From contig CABUIC010000008.1 of the NCBI GenBank assembly GCA_902491515.1, positions 42,570 through 106,569 of the forward strand: DNA of 64,000 nucleotides, given 5' to 3'. The notes under the pieces were generated by a model. The model did not search any database and was not told the origin of the DNA. It saw only the letters and a program-made list of their open reading frames with translations. Shown here one piece after another: positions 1 to 8,963 of the stretch. Position 1 is the first letter of the stretch. Each line of letters opens with the position of its first letter. A program made the translations under genes and the position numbers. This DNA comes from an uncultured Porphyromonadaceae bacterium. GTDB lineage: Bacteria > Bacteroidota > Bacteroidia > Bacteroidales > Muribaculaceae.

Positions 1-814
1 TTTCCGCCCCAAAGAAATAGGCATCCACAAAGTCCATTGACAAAACATAATCAGCATCAGCTCCCGTAGCGTGAAGATAGGTTGCAATCAGTCCGGCCCC
101 TAAAGCAATAACTACAGGAACAACATAAATGACTTTCAAAATAGCCGAACGAGACGGTTTGTATAAAAGTAAAAAATATAAGATGAGTAAAACGAAACTA
201 ATTTTAGTTTCATTGAAAAACGTCGGCAAAAGAAGCAACACATTCGCATAATTACGTCTCAGACTTCCTAAAAAATCATCAAAGTCCCATTTTTGAACAA
301 CAAGATAGTAAGAAATCAAATATATAAGCATGGAGACCATGCCTGAAGCTCCATAACCCATCGAACCTCCGCCTGCATCATTTGCTCCATATTTAAAAAA
401 CTGCCACATCACACATACAGCCTGAATATAGAGCCAAATTTGCAATTGTTTATCAAACCTTGCCTTAAACTCCTGGGCCCCCGGGCCCGTCACAAAGAAA
501 CGAATTACCGGTATTGCAAACAAAAGAGCAAAGAAATTTCTCAGGCCATTGATAAACATTTTAACAGGAAGGCCATTAATAATCAGCGAAGACAAAACCG
601 TTATTGCAAGAAACGCACCAATAACAAGAATATCGTGTTTATTTCTAAGCAAGAGCAAGCCCAACAAAGCGAATGCAAACTGAACAAATACAGAAAATGC
701 AAATTCCAAAGACTTCAGCGGGACAAAAAATTCCTCGACAACAAAATTAAAGCACATCGAAACCCAAAAGAGGATTACGAAAAAGCGATAATAGAAATTA
801 TACTTGTTTATCAT
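1..814 (-). CDS. Wzy/O-antigen polymerase-like membrane protein (partial, 3' end outside window)
   Basis: Partial gene cut by the window start; 271 codons are readable from an ATG at 814, beginning MINKYNFYYRFFVILFW. The product is almost wholly hydrophobic, with repeated membrane helices (about residues 8-28, 36-56, 62-80, 88-106 and several more) around a glycine-rich loop. That look fits Wzy O-antigen polymerases or WaaL-type ligases, which act in the inner membrane on undecaprenyl-linked glycans. No diagnostic motif was recognised, so the family rests on hydropathy and on the position just downstream of Wza- and Wzc-like genes. The stretch is clearly more A/T-rich than the rest of the window, as is common for exchangeable capsule genes. 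Another polysaccharide membrane protein, such as an EpsG-like one, is possible. Confidence 0.6.
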   Translation of the reverse strand, partial: MINKYNFYYRFFVILFWVSMCFNFVVEEFFVPLKSLEFAFSVFVQFAFALLGLLLLRNKHDILVIGAFLAITVLSSLIINGLPVKMFINGLRNFFALLFAIPVIRFFVTGPGAQEFKARFDKQLQIWLYIQAVCVMWQFFKYGANDAGGGSMGYGASGMVSMLIYLISYYLVVQKWDFDDFLGSLRRNYANVLLLLPTFFNETKISFVLLILYFLLLYKPSRSAILKVIYVVPVVIALGAGLIATYLHATGADADYVLSMDFVDAYFFGAE

Positions 815-832
815 CGAAGATTTCAGAATTTA

Positions 833-872
833 AACGCGTTTCCTCCGAAGTCAGGCCCGGAGGAAACGCGTT
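833..872 (-). terminator. 15-bp perfect stem-loop between capsule kinase and polymerase genes
   Basis: Arms 833-847 and 858-872 are perfect inverted repeats around a 10-nt loop. The hairpin starts 17 nt past the kinase stop and ends 19 nt before the next start. On the minus strand it is followed only by a short TTTAAATT run, so it may be a weak or conditional terminator, a processing site or an mRNA-stabilising element. Confidence 0.5.
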
Positions 873-888
873 ATTTGGCTTTTGGGGA

Positions 889-3186
889 TTATTTGCTGTG
901 CTTGTCGCTGCCATCTACGCCGTAGCCGTAGCCTTTCTTGGCGGTTGTGCCGTTGACGACGAGAGAGAGACGGTTGAGGCGCTTGGTGTCGTAGACTTCG
1001 TTGATGAAGCTGATGTCGCGGGTTGTTGTGTAGTTGGCGCGGCAGACGTATACCGTGGCATTTGCGAAGCGGTTGAGAGCGAATGTGTCGCTGACCATAC
1101 CGACGGGTGCGGAATCGATGACGATGTAGTCGTAAATTCCACGTGCGGCGGCAAAGAACTCCTCGAGGCGGTGAGAAGCGAGTAGTTCGCCGGGATTGGG
1201 GGGCACGGGGCCGGCGCAGATAATGTCAAGGTCCTTAATCTCGGCGGAATGCACGATGATGCTGTCGAGGGTCACATCGGAAGATGCGAGGTACTGGGTG
1301 AGACCGAGGGGGGGATTTATGCCGAGGTAGGAAGCAAGGCGGGGCTTGCGGATGTCTAGGCCGACGAGTAGTACCTTCTTTCCGAGGATGGCGAGAGAAG
1401 CCGCGAGGTTCACGGAAACGAAGCTCTTGCCCTCGCCGGAGTTGGTGGACGTGACGAGAATGACTTTCTCGTCGCGGTTGTTGAGGACGAACTGGAGGTT
1501 TGAGCGGAGGAGGCGGAAGAGCTCAGAAGTGGAAGACGTGTCACCAGGAAGTACAACCAGATTCTTACCGGAACGGTCCTCGCAGATTTCACCGAGGATG
1601 GGCACATCTGTGTATTTTCTGAGCGAGGAGATGGAATCGAACTTGTCGTTGAGGAAATTCTTGAGCCAGAGGAAGAGAGGCGGCAGGAGGAGGCCGATGA
1701 TAAAAGCAATGGCGAGCATCATTTTCCGGCTCATATTGAGGGGCTCGATGAGGGTGTAGGCCTCATCGATAATAGTACCCTTCGGAGTCGCGTTAGCCAG
1801 AAGCATGGAAGTCTCTTCCCGACGCTGGAGGAGGTATACGTAAAGTTCCTGCTTGATTGTCTGCTGACGCATCATGTCGCGGTAGGCGCGTTCCTGAGCG
1901 GGAACATTGCCCAGGCGGCCTTCAGTGGAGCGCTTCACGGACTCGAGTTCGTTTATACGCACGCGCTGTGTTTCATAGGCTTTTTCAACAGAGGTGTTGA
2001 TGTTCCCGCGCATAGCGGCGAGCTGTTCGTCGAGGGCACGGAGAGCGGCATTGTTGGATCTGGCATTGCCGGCAATGTCGAGGCGCTTTATCATGAGCTC
2101 GTTGTATGTGGTAATGCCGGCGTTGAGGCCATTGTTATCCGAAGTCATCGGGACGAGCGAGGTGGAATTTGCAGGATCAGTAATGAAGTCACGAATCATG
2201 CGAAGAACCTCGGCTTCGGTCTGTGCCTTTATGAGTTCAGCCTCGACCTGTCCTTTTTTCTCGCTCTGATACTTGACTTCAGTCGGGAGGTCAACAATTC
2301 CTTCCTTCTGCTTGTAATTCTGGATGTCGGATTCGGCCACATCAAGGTCAGATGCGAGAAGGCGCAGACGACCATCGATGAAATTAGCGGTGGTCTGAGC
2401 CTGAATATTCTTGTCGCGAATACCACGGTTGTTGTATTCCTTGATTATGTCATTGAGGATAGCCATACCGAGGACGGGAACAGGAGTGTCTATACCCATG
2501 CTTACGACACTGGATTTACGTGAAGCAATCTCCGACACGACCTGAGAGGCGAGAATTTCGGTGGCAAAATCAAGGCTGAATACGGAAATATAAGTTTTCA
2601 GGTCCTTCCCTTTCTCAAAATATTCTGTGGGACGGAGAACGAGCTTTCCGTAAGGAGAGTCGAGCGTAGCAGGGAGAGGAACGTCCTCAACTTCGAGAAC
2701 GGTTTCCTTGAGAGCCTTCATCTTCACATCCGCGCGGCCCTTCTCGTCGACTTTTACCTTGAAGAAGAGCGAAGTCGAGAGGGTGTCGGCGAACATAGGG
2801 GGCACATCGAGAACAAGGGGGCTATCGGGATAAGCGGTTTCCGATTCAAGGAATCCCTTTTTTACCACATAATTGAACTGGAGGCCAAGGTTTTTGACGA
2901 CATCGCGATATACGGTATGGGATGTAATTATAAATATTTCATCATCCACCCGTGCTCCGGAACCGAAAACCTCGTTAAGCGAGCCGAGCATACCCATCGG
3001 ACTACTGTTTTCTTCCGTAATGGCGATGTTTGCCCGAACAGCAAACACGTCTTTTTTCATTTTAGAATAAACGAATGCGAGGCCGACACAGATGATGACT
3101 GATATCAGGAAGAGATACCATTTGGAGAGGTACATCATCAGGGTACCCTTTATGTCGAAATATTCGGAGGATTTGCGTTGTGCCAT
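889..3186 (-). CDS. Wzc-like chain-length determinant / bacterial tyrosine autokinase
   Basis: About 765 residues with the standard Wzc layout. A Wzz-type chain-length region is anchored by helices at about 22-42 and 489-509, with a long periplasmic, coiled-coil-rich part between them. The cytoplasmic BY-kinase domain has Walker A (TNSGEGKS, about 581-588), Walker A' (VLLVGLDIRKPRL, about 605-617) and Walker B (YDYIVIDSAPVG, about 685-695). Such proteins control polymer length and export through cycles of autophosphorylation on a C-terminal tyrosine cluster. Here the tail is short and holds only the two tyrosines of KGYGYG, fewer than in enterobacterial Wzc. The gene follows the Wza-like gene by 42 nt, so the two are probably cotranscribed. 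Confidence 0.93.
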   Translation of the reverse strand: MAQRKSSEYFDIKGTLMMYLSKWYLFLISVIICVGLAFVYSKMKKDVFAVRANIAITEENSSPMGMLGSLNEVFGSGARVDDEIFIITSHTVYRDVVKNLGLQFNYVVKKGFLESETAYPDSPLVLDVPPMFADTLSTSLFFKVKVDEKGRADVKMKALKETVLEVEDVPLPATLDSPYGKLVLRPTEYFEKGKDLKTYISVFSLDFATEILASQVVSEIASRKSSVVSMGIDTPVPVLGMAILNDIIKEYNNRGIRDKNIQAQTTANFIDGRLRLLASDLDVAESDIQNYKQKEGIVDLPTEVKYQSEKKGQVEAELIKAQTEAEVLRMIRDFITDPANSTSLVPMTSDNNGLNAGITTYNELMIKRLDIAGNARSNNAALRALDEQLAAMRGNINTSVEKAYETQRVRINELESVKRSTEGRLGNVPAQERAYRDMMRQQTIKQELYVYLLQRREETSMLLANATPKGTIIDEAYTLIEPLNMSRKMMLAIAFIIGLLLPPLFLWLKNFLNDKFDSISSLRKYTDVPILGEICEDRSGKNLVVLPGDTSSTSELFRLLRSNLQFVLNNRDEKVILVTSTNSGEGKSFVSVNLAASLAILGKKVLLVGLDIRKPRLASYLGINPPLGLTQYLASSDVTLDSIIVHSAEIKDLDIICAGPVPPNPGELLASHRLEEFFAAARGIYDYIVIDSAPVGMVSDTFALNRFANATVYVCRANYTTTRDISFINEVYDTKRLNRLSLVVNGTTAKKGYGYGVDGSDKHSK

Positions 3187-3228
3187 AGTCTAAATGACTT
3201 TCCGGTATGAGGTGATGGAAATAATCGG

Positions 3229-4032
3229 TTATTTAATAGCGAGAGCGATAACGAGCGAAGCAATCACGGAGCAGGCGCTGACGACGGTGGAAATTACCGT
3301 GAGCTTGTAAGCATTGTCCTGATTGTACTTGGAGTTGGCCTGGCGGATTTTGTTGGGCTCGACGTATACGTAGTCGTTCTGCTGAAGGTAATAGTAAGGA
3401 GAGGTGAGCACCTCGGAGGAGTTGAGATCGAGGTGAGCGAAAGTGCGCTTTCCGTTTTCCTCACGGATTACGAGAACGTTAGAGCGCTCGCCGTAGGGGG
3501 TGAGGTCTCCTGCGGCGCTGAGGGCGTCGAGGACAGTGACGCGGTTGCCCTTAACGGGGATGTTGCCGGGTTTGTTGACTTCGCCGGCGACTACGACCTT
3601 GAAGTTCGCGAGAGTGACGGTTACGAGGGGGTCCTTGACGTCCTTGCTGATTCTCTCGGTGAGGAGGTCGCGGAGCTGCTCGCAGTTCAGGCCGGCGACG
3701 TGTATCTTGCCGAGGATGGGGAAGTCGATATCGCCCTTAGTGTCGACAACATAGGTCATAATCTTCTGAGTGCCGCTGATGTAGGCGACATCATCGTAGG
3801 GAGAATTGTAGAAGAGGCTGTTGTAGGGAGCGGAAGCCTGCGGAACCTCGGAGTGTACCGTGATAATGAGTTCGTCGGCGGGCTTGATATCAGGGAGATA
3901 ATCAGCCGCGGGCAAGACTCCTTCCTTGACAGTGGAAATATCTTGAAAATAAGGAAGAACGGTCTTAGAGGTGGAACAAGAAGAGAGGAATATTGCGGTA
4001 GTAGCGACGATTGCGAGGAGTTTCAATTTCAT
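3229..4032 (-). CDS. Wza-like polysaccharide export lipoprotein (SLBB domain)
   Basis: 267 residues with a lipoprotein signal ending in LSSC (Cys19). A Poly_export domain follows (roughly 45-145), then an SLBB-type segment starting VVVAGEVNKPGNIPVKG, and a hydrophobic C-terminal helix at about 245-266. Family members form the outer-membrane or periplasmic channel for capsular polysaccharide and work with the Wzc partner, encoded here just downstream. It is the first gene of the capsule operon in this window: a strong promoter lies about 85 nt upstream, and a terminator separates it from the polysaccharide utilisation locus. It is shorter than Wza of E. coli (about 380), which is usual for Bacteroidales versions. 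Confidence 0.92.
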   Translation of the reverse strand: MKLKLLAIVATTAIFLSSCSTSKTVLPYFQDISTVKEGVLPAADYLPDIKPADELIITVHSEVPQASAPYNSLFYNSPYDDVAYISGTQKIMTYVVDTKGDIDFPILGKIHVAGLNCEQLRDLLTERISKDVKDPLVTVTLANFKVVVAGEVNKPGNIPVKGNRVTVLDALSAAGDLTPYGERSNVLVIREENGKRTFAHLDLNSSEVLTSPYYYLQQNDYVYVEPNKIRQANSKYNQDNAYKLTVISTVVSACSVIASLVIALAIK

Positions 4033-4120
4033 ATCGAAGGGGTAGTAGTTTGTGTCACAAGAAACGCAAAAGATGCGTGACTTATTGTATTCCCGATGTA
4101 TATAATTTGTAAATGTGAGG

Positions 4121-4152
4121 CAAAGGTACGAAAAAAACGGTGGCCACCCAAA
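4121..4152 (-). promoter_or_regulatory. Promoter of the capsule export operon
   Basis: On the minus strand there is a -33 TTTG (4149-4152), exactly 20 nt of spacer, and a -7 TACCTTTG (4121-4128), matching the Bacteroidetes consensus TTTG-N19-20-TAnnTTTG. The spacer contains the perfect 10-bp palindrome GGTGGCCACC (4139-4148), a possible operator. The leader to the ATG at 4032 is about 85 nt. Confidence 0.8.
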
Positions 4153-4163
4153 TAAAAAGGGTC

Positions 4164-4198
4164 AAAAAACGCAGGCGGCCGACTTCCCAGTCGGCCGC
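4164..4198 (-). terminator. Rho-independent terminator of the glycan utilisation operon
   Basis: A 10-bp GC-rich stem (4175-4184 with 4189-4198, loop 4 nt) is followed on the minus strand by six T (4164-4169). It lies after the stop of the GH128 gene and before the capsule promoter, so it separates the two transcripts. Confidence 0.85.
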
Positions 4199-4258
4199 GA
4201 GGTTTCTGGGAACAGTGTTCTCAGAGGTTGTTGACAATAATAACTATACTCAAAATAT

Positions 4259-5755
4259 TCAATTTCTTACTGATACCTTTTTACCGCCGATGACGTAAAT
4301 GCCAGCGGGAAGGCCCGTGGCGGCTGCTGCGGGGTCCACACCGGAGCGGATACGCCGACCGAGCAAGTCGAAAACATCGACGGTGGCGGGGGCGGCGTCA
4401 GGACCTACTGCGACGGCATCGATTCCGGCGGTGGAGACGAGGCGGAGGGATGAGATGCGTATGCCGGAGGGCTGGTATACGGCGAGGTCCTTGAGGCGCA
4501 GGGTGACGATACCGGCGGGTAGCGTGAGGCTGAAGGTCTCGGTCTTGTAGCTGTCGTCGGCGCCGGGGAGGGTGAATTTGCGTCCTTCGGCGAGGACAGC
4601 GCCTTCGGAGCCGTCTTCCTTAGCCTCGACGACGGCGATATGGGGGTCGAAGCGCACGGGCTCGCCGACGCCGGAGACTACGAGATCGAGGGTGTAATCG
4701 CCGGCTTCCGGGATGTCGAAGCGGTAGTCGAGTGTCGCTCCGGCATTGAACTGGCTGATTTCAATGGGCTTGGGGGCATCCGGGCAGGCACCGGCGTTTA
4801 CAAGGGCCGAACTGCGGGCATGGAAGTCGGCGGCGGAGAAGCGCTCGCCAACAGGATGGGCGTATTCAGGGTCGAAGTCCCAGAGATGGGCATAAACCTT
4901 GCCCTGCGGAGTGAGAAATGGCACGGGGCGACCGTTGACGACGACTACCCGTCCGTTCTCGTCGACCTGATTTGCCACGAGGCCGTAGTTAGCGCGGTTT
5001 GACGCATTGTAAGGACCTTGTGCCATAAACCAGGAATAAGCGTGAATCCAGGGCGTTTTTTCGAGCCATTCGAGCGTTTCGACCATTGAAGCAATCTGAG
5101 TGTCGGGAGCGACGAAAACGTTACCGGCGCCACCGGGCCACTGACAGAACTCGGTGACCCATACGGGCTTTCCATACTTGTCATGGAAGCGTCCGCCGAG
5201 AGTCTTCATTACGCCGAGGCCGCCATAGTTGTGGATGGCGGTGAAGTCGAATGCGTCACTGCCGACGAGGGCTACGAACTCATCCATCCAGCGGGTGGGA
5301 TCGGTGTAAGGAGCATCGGGGGAATAGTTGAGTGCGGGAGCCACGAGCTGAAGTCCAAGTTCTTTGGCGAGGGCCTGCACCTCGGGCCATTTTTCAGCGG
5401 CTTCGGCGGGAGTCATATTGGCCTGAGCCTTGAAGTTGGGTTCGTTGAAGCCGAGGAGGTACTTTACCTCCGGATGGGCCTTGCAGTATGAGCGGATATC
5501 GTCGGCGGAATAATTACCGTTCCAGCACATGGGGATGAAAGCCATGGAGCTATCGTAGTCCTTGAGCTCACCCTTGAAACCGGAGCCGGGGAGCTGGCCC
5601 CAGTTGTACCACCAGAAGCAACCGGGCTCGAGGTACTGCATTTCCTCGATGTAAGAGAACTTAGCGCAGACGCCGCGCTTAGTGCTCCGGGCATCGGCGG
5701 GAGCAGAGGCAAGGGCCAGAGCGACCGCCGCAAGAATGATATGACGTAATTTCAT
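4259..5755 (-). CDS. Secreted GH128-type endo-beta-1,3-glucanase with C-terminal sorting domain
   Basis: 498 residues. A Sec signal (about 1-22) precedes a TIM-barrel of the Asl1/GH128 type. The likely catalytic acids are Glu105 in GFNEPNF and Glu202 in WVTEFCQW, with the HNYGG segment at about 175-179 between them. GH128 enzymes cut beta-1,3-glucans such as laminarin, curdlan and fungal glucan. A beta-sandwich region (about 335-440) looks like a carbohydrate-binding module. The last 60 residues (VDVFDLLGRRIRSG, then LPAGIYVIGGKK) match the type A T9SS sorting-domain pattern, so export to the cell surface or medium through the Por system is inferred. It is the last gene of the operon. Confidence 0.88.
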   Translation of the reverse strand: MKLRHIILAAVALALASAPADARSTKRGVCAKFSYIEEMQYLEPGCFWWYNWGQLPGSGFKGELKDYDSSMAFIPMCWNGNYSADDIRSYCKAHPEVKYLLGFNEPNFKAQANMTPAEAAEKWPEVQALAKELGLQLVAPALNYSPDAPYTDPTRWMDEFVALVGSDAFDFTAIHNYGGLGVMKTLGGRFHDKYGKPVWVTEFCQWPGGAGNVFVAPDTQIASMVETLEWLEKTPWIHAYSWFMAQGPYNASNRANYGLVANQVDENGRVVVVNGRPVPFLTPQGKVYAHLWDFDPEYAHPVGERFSAADFHARSSALVNAGACPDAPKPIEISQFNAGATLDYRFDIPEAGDYTLDLVVSGVGEPVRFDPHIAVVEAKEDGSEGAVLAEGRKFTLPGADDSYKTETFSLTLPAGIVTLRLKDLAVYQPSGIRISSLRLVSTAGIDAVAVGPDAAPATVDVFDLLGRRIRSGVDPAAAATGLPAGIYVIGGKKVSVRN

Positions 5756-5773
5756 GATTGTACGGGTTGGGGA

Positions 5774-8038
5774 TTAATCAACAGCAAATTCCTTGGGGTC
5801 GCCGGATGCTGAGTCGGGAGCAATCCAGAGGCGGAAGTCGCCTGGCTCGACGGCGAGGGTGTTGTCGGCGAGATGGTAAGCGAGGTCGGAGGCGCGGAGG
5901 GTGAAGGTGACGGTGCGTTTCTCTCCGGGTTCGAGGGTGATTTTCTCGAAGCCCTTGAGCTCCTTGACGGGGCGGCAGAGGGTTCCGACGAGGTCGCGGA
6001 CGTAGAGCTGGGCAACGGTGGCACCTTTGAGCTTTCCGGTGTTCTCGATTTCGCAGGAAGCGGTGAGAGTTCCGTCGGCGCCCATTCTGTCGGCAGAGAG
6101 GACAACGGGGCCATAGCTGAAGTCGGTGTAGCTGAGGCCGAAACCGAAGGGATATAGGGCTCCGTCGCCGGCATCGAGGTAGAAGCTCGTGCATCCGGTG
6201 GAAGTCTGGCCGGCCTCGAGGGGAATGTCGTCGATATAGGTGATACCTTCGGCGGGGCGTCCGGTGTTCTTATGGGAGTAGTAGAGGGGCTGCTGTGCGG
6301 AAGCCCTGGGGAGGCAGGCGGGGAGGTGGCCCGAGGGATTGACCTTACCGGAGATGAGGTTCGCGATTGCAGGGCCGCCCATGGTTCCGGGGTGGAAGAC
6401 GTAGAGGATGGCGTCGGAATTCTCGACGATGTCGTTGATTTCCATAGGCCGTCCGGTCATTACGACGGAAACGACGGGCTTGCCCGTAGCGCGGAGCTGA
6501 CGGAGCATGCCTTTCTGACCGCCGGGGAGGGTGAGGTCGGTGCGGCAGTGGGCCTCGCCGGAGAGTACGGCCTCCTCGCCGCAGACGAAGAGGATGACGT
6601 CGGCCTGCCGGGCCTTCGCCACTGCGGCGGCGACAGCTGCGGGATTCTTCTCGCGGCTGAAAGAAAGGCCGGGAGCGGCGATGATCCGGTCGGGGCCGTA
6701 CATTTCCCTCATGGCCTCGAGGACCGTGACGGTGCTGTCCTTCTCGAGGTCGAAGACCCATGTGCCGTTCTGGTCGTGCTTCGCGTCCATCAGGGGCCCG
6801 GTGACGGCGATTTTGAGATTATCGCGGAGGGGGAGGATGGAATTAGCGTTCTTGAGGAGGACTGCGCTCTCCTCAGCGGCCTTGCGGGCGGCCTCGAGGC
6901 TTGCGGGGGCGAAGAAACGGCGCGACGTGGGGATGTCGACGTAGGGATTGTCGAAGAGTCCGAGGCGGAATTTTGTGCGGAGGACGTTGCGGACAAGGCC
7001 GTCGATGGTCTTTTCGGAAACCTTTCCCTCCTGAACGAGCTCCTTGAGGTGGGCGATATAAGCGAAGCCCTGCATGTCCATGTCGACACCGGCGTTGGCG
7101 GCGGCCTCTGCGGCATGCTTGAGGTCGGGGCTGTAGCCCTGGGGAATCATCTGCTGGATGGAGCTCCAGTCGGAGCACATGAGGCCGTCCCATCCCCATT
7201 CGTCGCGGAGGATATCGCGGAGGAGATGACGGTCGGCGTTGGTCGGCATGCCGTTGATGTCGTTGAAGGAGCACATGAAAGTTGCGGCTCCGGCGTCGGC
7301 GCAGGCCTTGAAGGGCGGGAGGTAGACGTCGCGGAGATGAGGCTCGGGAATCCATGTGGTGTTGTAGTCCTTGCCTGCCTCAGAGGCACCGTAGCCGACG
7401 AAGTGCTTAACGCATGCGGCCATAGTGTTGGGCTTGGCGAGGTCTTCGCCCTGATACCCCTTCACCATTGCGACACCGAGGACGGAAGCGAGATGAGGAT
7501 CTTCGCCGAAGCTTTCGGCGATGCGGCCCCAGCGGGCGTCGCGGCTGACGTCGACCATAGGCGAGAAGGTCCAGCGGACACCGACGGAAGAAGCTTCGTC
7601 GGCGGCGATGCGGGCGCCTTCCTCGACGATGGCGGGGTTCCACGTGGCGGCCTGTCCGAGGGGAATGGGGAAAATAGTCTTGAAGCCGTGAATGACGTCA
7701 CGGGCAATAATCAGTGGAATACCGAGGCGGCTGTTCTCGACGGCCTCGCGCTGGAGGGCGTTGACGGTGTCGGGGTCGATTTCGTTGAGAATCGAACCTA
7801 CGGCGCCGTTCCGGATTTCCTCGAGACGGTCGGGCGCGCACCCGACGCCGGTGAGCTGGTTGAGCTGTCCGATTTTCTCATCCAGGGTCATTTTGGCGAG
7901 AAGCTCCTCGACCTGAACGTCGTATCGGGACTTGTCGGGGGCCTCGGCGGCGGAGGACGAGCAGGCGGAGACAGCGCCGACGGCAAGGAGAGCGCCGAGG
8001 AGACCGAAGGCAATCGCCGGGAAGAGTTTCTTATTCAT
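5774..8038 (-). CDS. GH3 beta-glucosidase (BglX-like), lipoprotein
   Basis: 754 residues. The signal peptide ends VSAC (Cys26), so lipidation is likely. The GH3 N-terminal barrel shows RWGRIAESFGEDP (about 170-181), KHFVGYG (about 211-217) and the nucleophile Asp290 in MCSDW. The GH3 C-terminal sandwich and a fibronectin III-like domain follow (about 640-750). Full-length GH3 enzymes of this form release glucose from beta-linked oligosaccharides. Next to two GH16 and one GH128 enzymes it would finish off laminari-oligosaccharides, probably in the periplasm. It starts 38 nt after the GH16 gene ends and is followed 18 nt later by the GH128 gene. Confidence 0.93.
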   Translation of the reverse strand: MNKKLFPAIAFGLLGALLAVGAVSACSSSAAEAPDKSRYDVQVEELLAKMTLDEKIGQLNQLTGVGCAPDRLEEIRNGAVGSILNEIDPDTVNALQREAVENSRLGIPLIIARDVIHGFKTIFPIPLGQAATWNPAIVEEGARIAADEASSVGVRWTFSPMVDVSRDARWGRIAESFGEDPHLASVLGVAMVKGYQGEDLAKPNTMAACVKHFVGYGASEAGKDYNTTWIPEPHLRDVYLPPFKACADAGAATFMCSFNDINGMPTNADRHLLRDILRDEWGWDGLMCSDWSSIQQMIPQGYSPDLKHAAEAAANAGVDMDMQGFAYIAHLKELVQEGKVSEKTIDGLVRNVLRTKFRLGLFDNPYVDIPTSRRFFAPASLEAARKAAEESAVLLKNANSILPLRDNLKIAVTGPLMDAKHDQNGTWVFDLEKDSTVTVLEAMREMYGPDRIIAAPGLSFSREKNPAAVAAAVAKARQADVILFVCGEEAVLSGEAHCRTDLTLPGGQKGMLRQLRATGKPVVSVVMTGRPMEINDIVENSDAILYVFHPGTMGGPAIANLISGKVNPSGHLPACLPRASAQQPLYYSHKNTGRPAEGITYIDDIPLEAGQTSTGCTSFYLDAGDGALYPFGFGLSYTDFSYGPVVLSADRMGADGTLTASCEIENTGKLKGATVAQLYVRDLVGTLCRPVKELKGFEKITLEPGEKRTVTFTLRASDLAYHLADNTLAVEPGDFRLWIAPDSASGDPKEFAVD

Positions 8039-8076
8039 AAAGCAGGGATTTATGGCTTAGGTATTTAGAAAAGGGA

Positions 8077-8958
8077 TTATCTTGGGGATGAAAAGGCGGT
8101 GGCGGGCTGAAGGACGCGGACGTAGTCGACAATCATTTCGGCTTCGGAGCCCTCTTCGGGGAGGGCGGAGACCTGAGCGGGGTCGTGAAGGCCGGGGAAA
8201 TCGCCACCGACAGCAAGGTTAAAGAGGATGAAATGGGGCTGGTGGAAGTACCGGCCCGGGGCCTTGATGTCGTCAGAGGGCCTGATGTCGACGCTGAGAT
8301 AGGGCTCGGGGATAGAATCCACGAACATCTCGATGCGCTCGGGGGTCCAAACAGCGCGGAAGGTGTGGAAGCGGCCGTCCTGAAGGCTGTAGGGATTCGT
8401 GGAGGGCCCGACAACCTGATGATGGTCGGCATTGGAGCGGCCGAAGTGGAGAGCGCCGTTGAAGAGGCGGTCCTGAGTGCTGGCGGCGATTCCGTCGGCG
8501 TGACCCATCTCGAGGATGTCGATTTCGCCGCAGGCGGGCCAGCCAATTTCGCCGATGAGGTCGCCCATCATCCAGAAAGCGGGCCAGAGGCCGTCGGCGG
8601 TCTTAGGAAGCTTGATGGAAGCCTCGACGATGCCGTAAGTGAATGCTTTTTTGCCGTGGGTGTTCAGGCGGGCGGAGGTGAAGGCGTGTGTTCCGGCGTG
8701 GGGGGTGCGGCGGGCCTTGAGGACGAGGGCGCCGTCGCGGACGGAGAGGTTTGCTGCGGAGTCGACGTAAAACTCGAGTTCGTGGTTGCCGCATCCGGAG
8801 CCGTTGACCTCGACGTTCCATACGGAGCGGTCGAGTTCGGGGCCGTTGAAGTTGTCCTCCCAGACCGTGACGTAGGGCCCCTCGGGCACTGCGGCGAGCA
8901 ATGCCTGGAGCGGAGCGACGGCTACGAGAGCGGCGGCAATGAAACGGAGAGGGCTCAT
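8077..8958 (-). CDS. GH16 beta-glucanase (laminarinase type), single domain
   Basis: 293 residues from the ATG at 8958. A TTG nine bases further up overlaps the previous stop and is less likely. A Sec signal (about 1-23) is followed by one GH16 jelly roll. The GH16 signature is GEIDILEMGH, with nucleophile Glu145 and acid/base Glu150. WPAFWMMGDLIGE and WNVEVNG are typical of beta-1,3- or beta-1,3-1,4-glucanases. Unlike the neighbouring GH16 it has no C-terminal sorting domain and no lipobox, so it may be periplasmic. It follows the longer GH16 gene with only a few bases between them, which suggests gene duplication and coupled translation. Confidence 0.92.
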   Translation of the reverse strand: MSPLRFIAAALVAVAPLQALLAAVPEGPYVTVWEDNFNGPELDRSVWNVEVNGSGCGNHELEFYVDSAANLSVRDGALVLKARRTPHAGTHAFTSARLNTHGKKAFTYGIVEASIKLPKTADGLWPAFWMMGDLIGEIGWPACGEIDILEMGHADGIAASTQDRLFNGALHFGRSNADHHQVVGPSTNPYSLQDGRFHTFRAVWTPERIEMFVDSIPEPYLSVDIRPSDDIKAPGRYFHQPHFILFNLAVGGDFPGLHDPAQVSALPEEGSEAEMIVDYVRVLQPATAFSSPR

Positions 8959-8963
8959 GACGG

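Noticed and set aside
440..925. 161-codon open frame on the plus strand
   Set aside because: Overlaps the membrane-protein gene on the other strand and the 3' end of the kinase; lysine- and asparagine-rich with no domain.
6272..8068. 598-codon open frame on the plus strand
   Set aside because: Antisense to the GH3 gene, whose catalytic motifs are intact; GC-rich codon bias opens the opposite frame.
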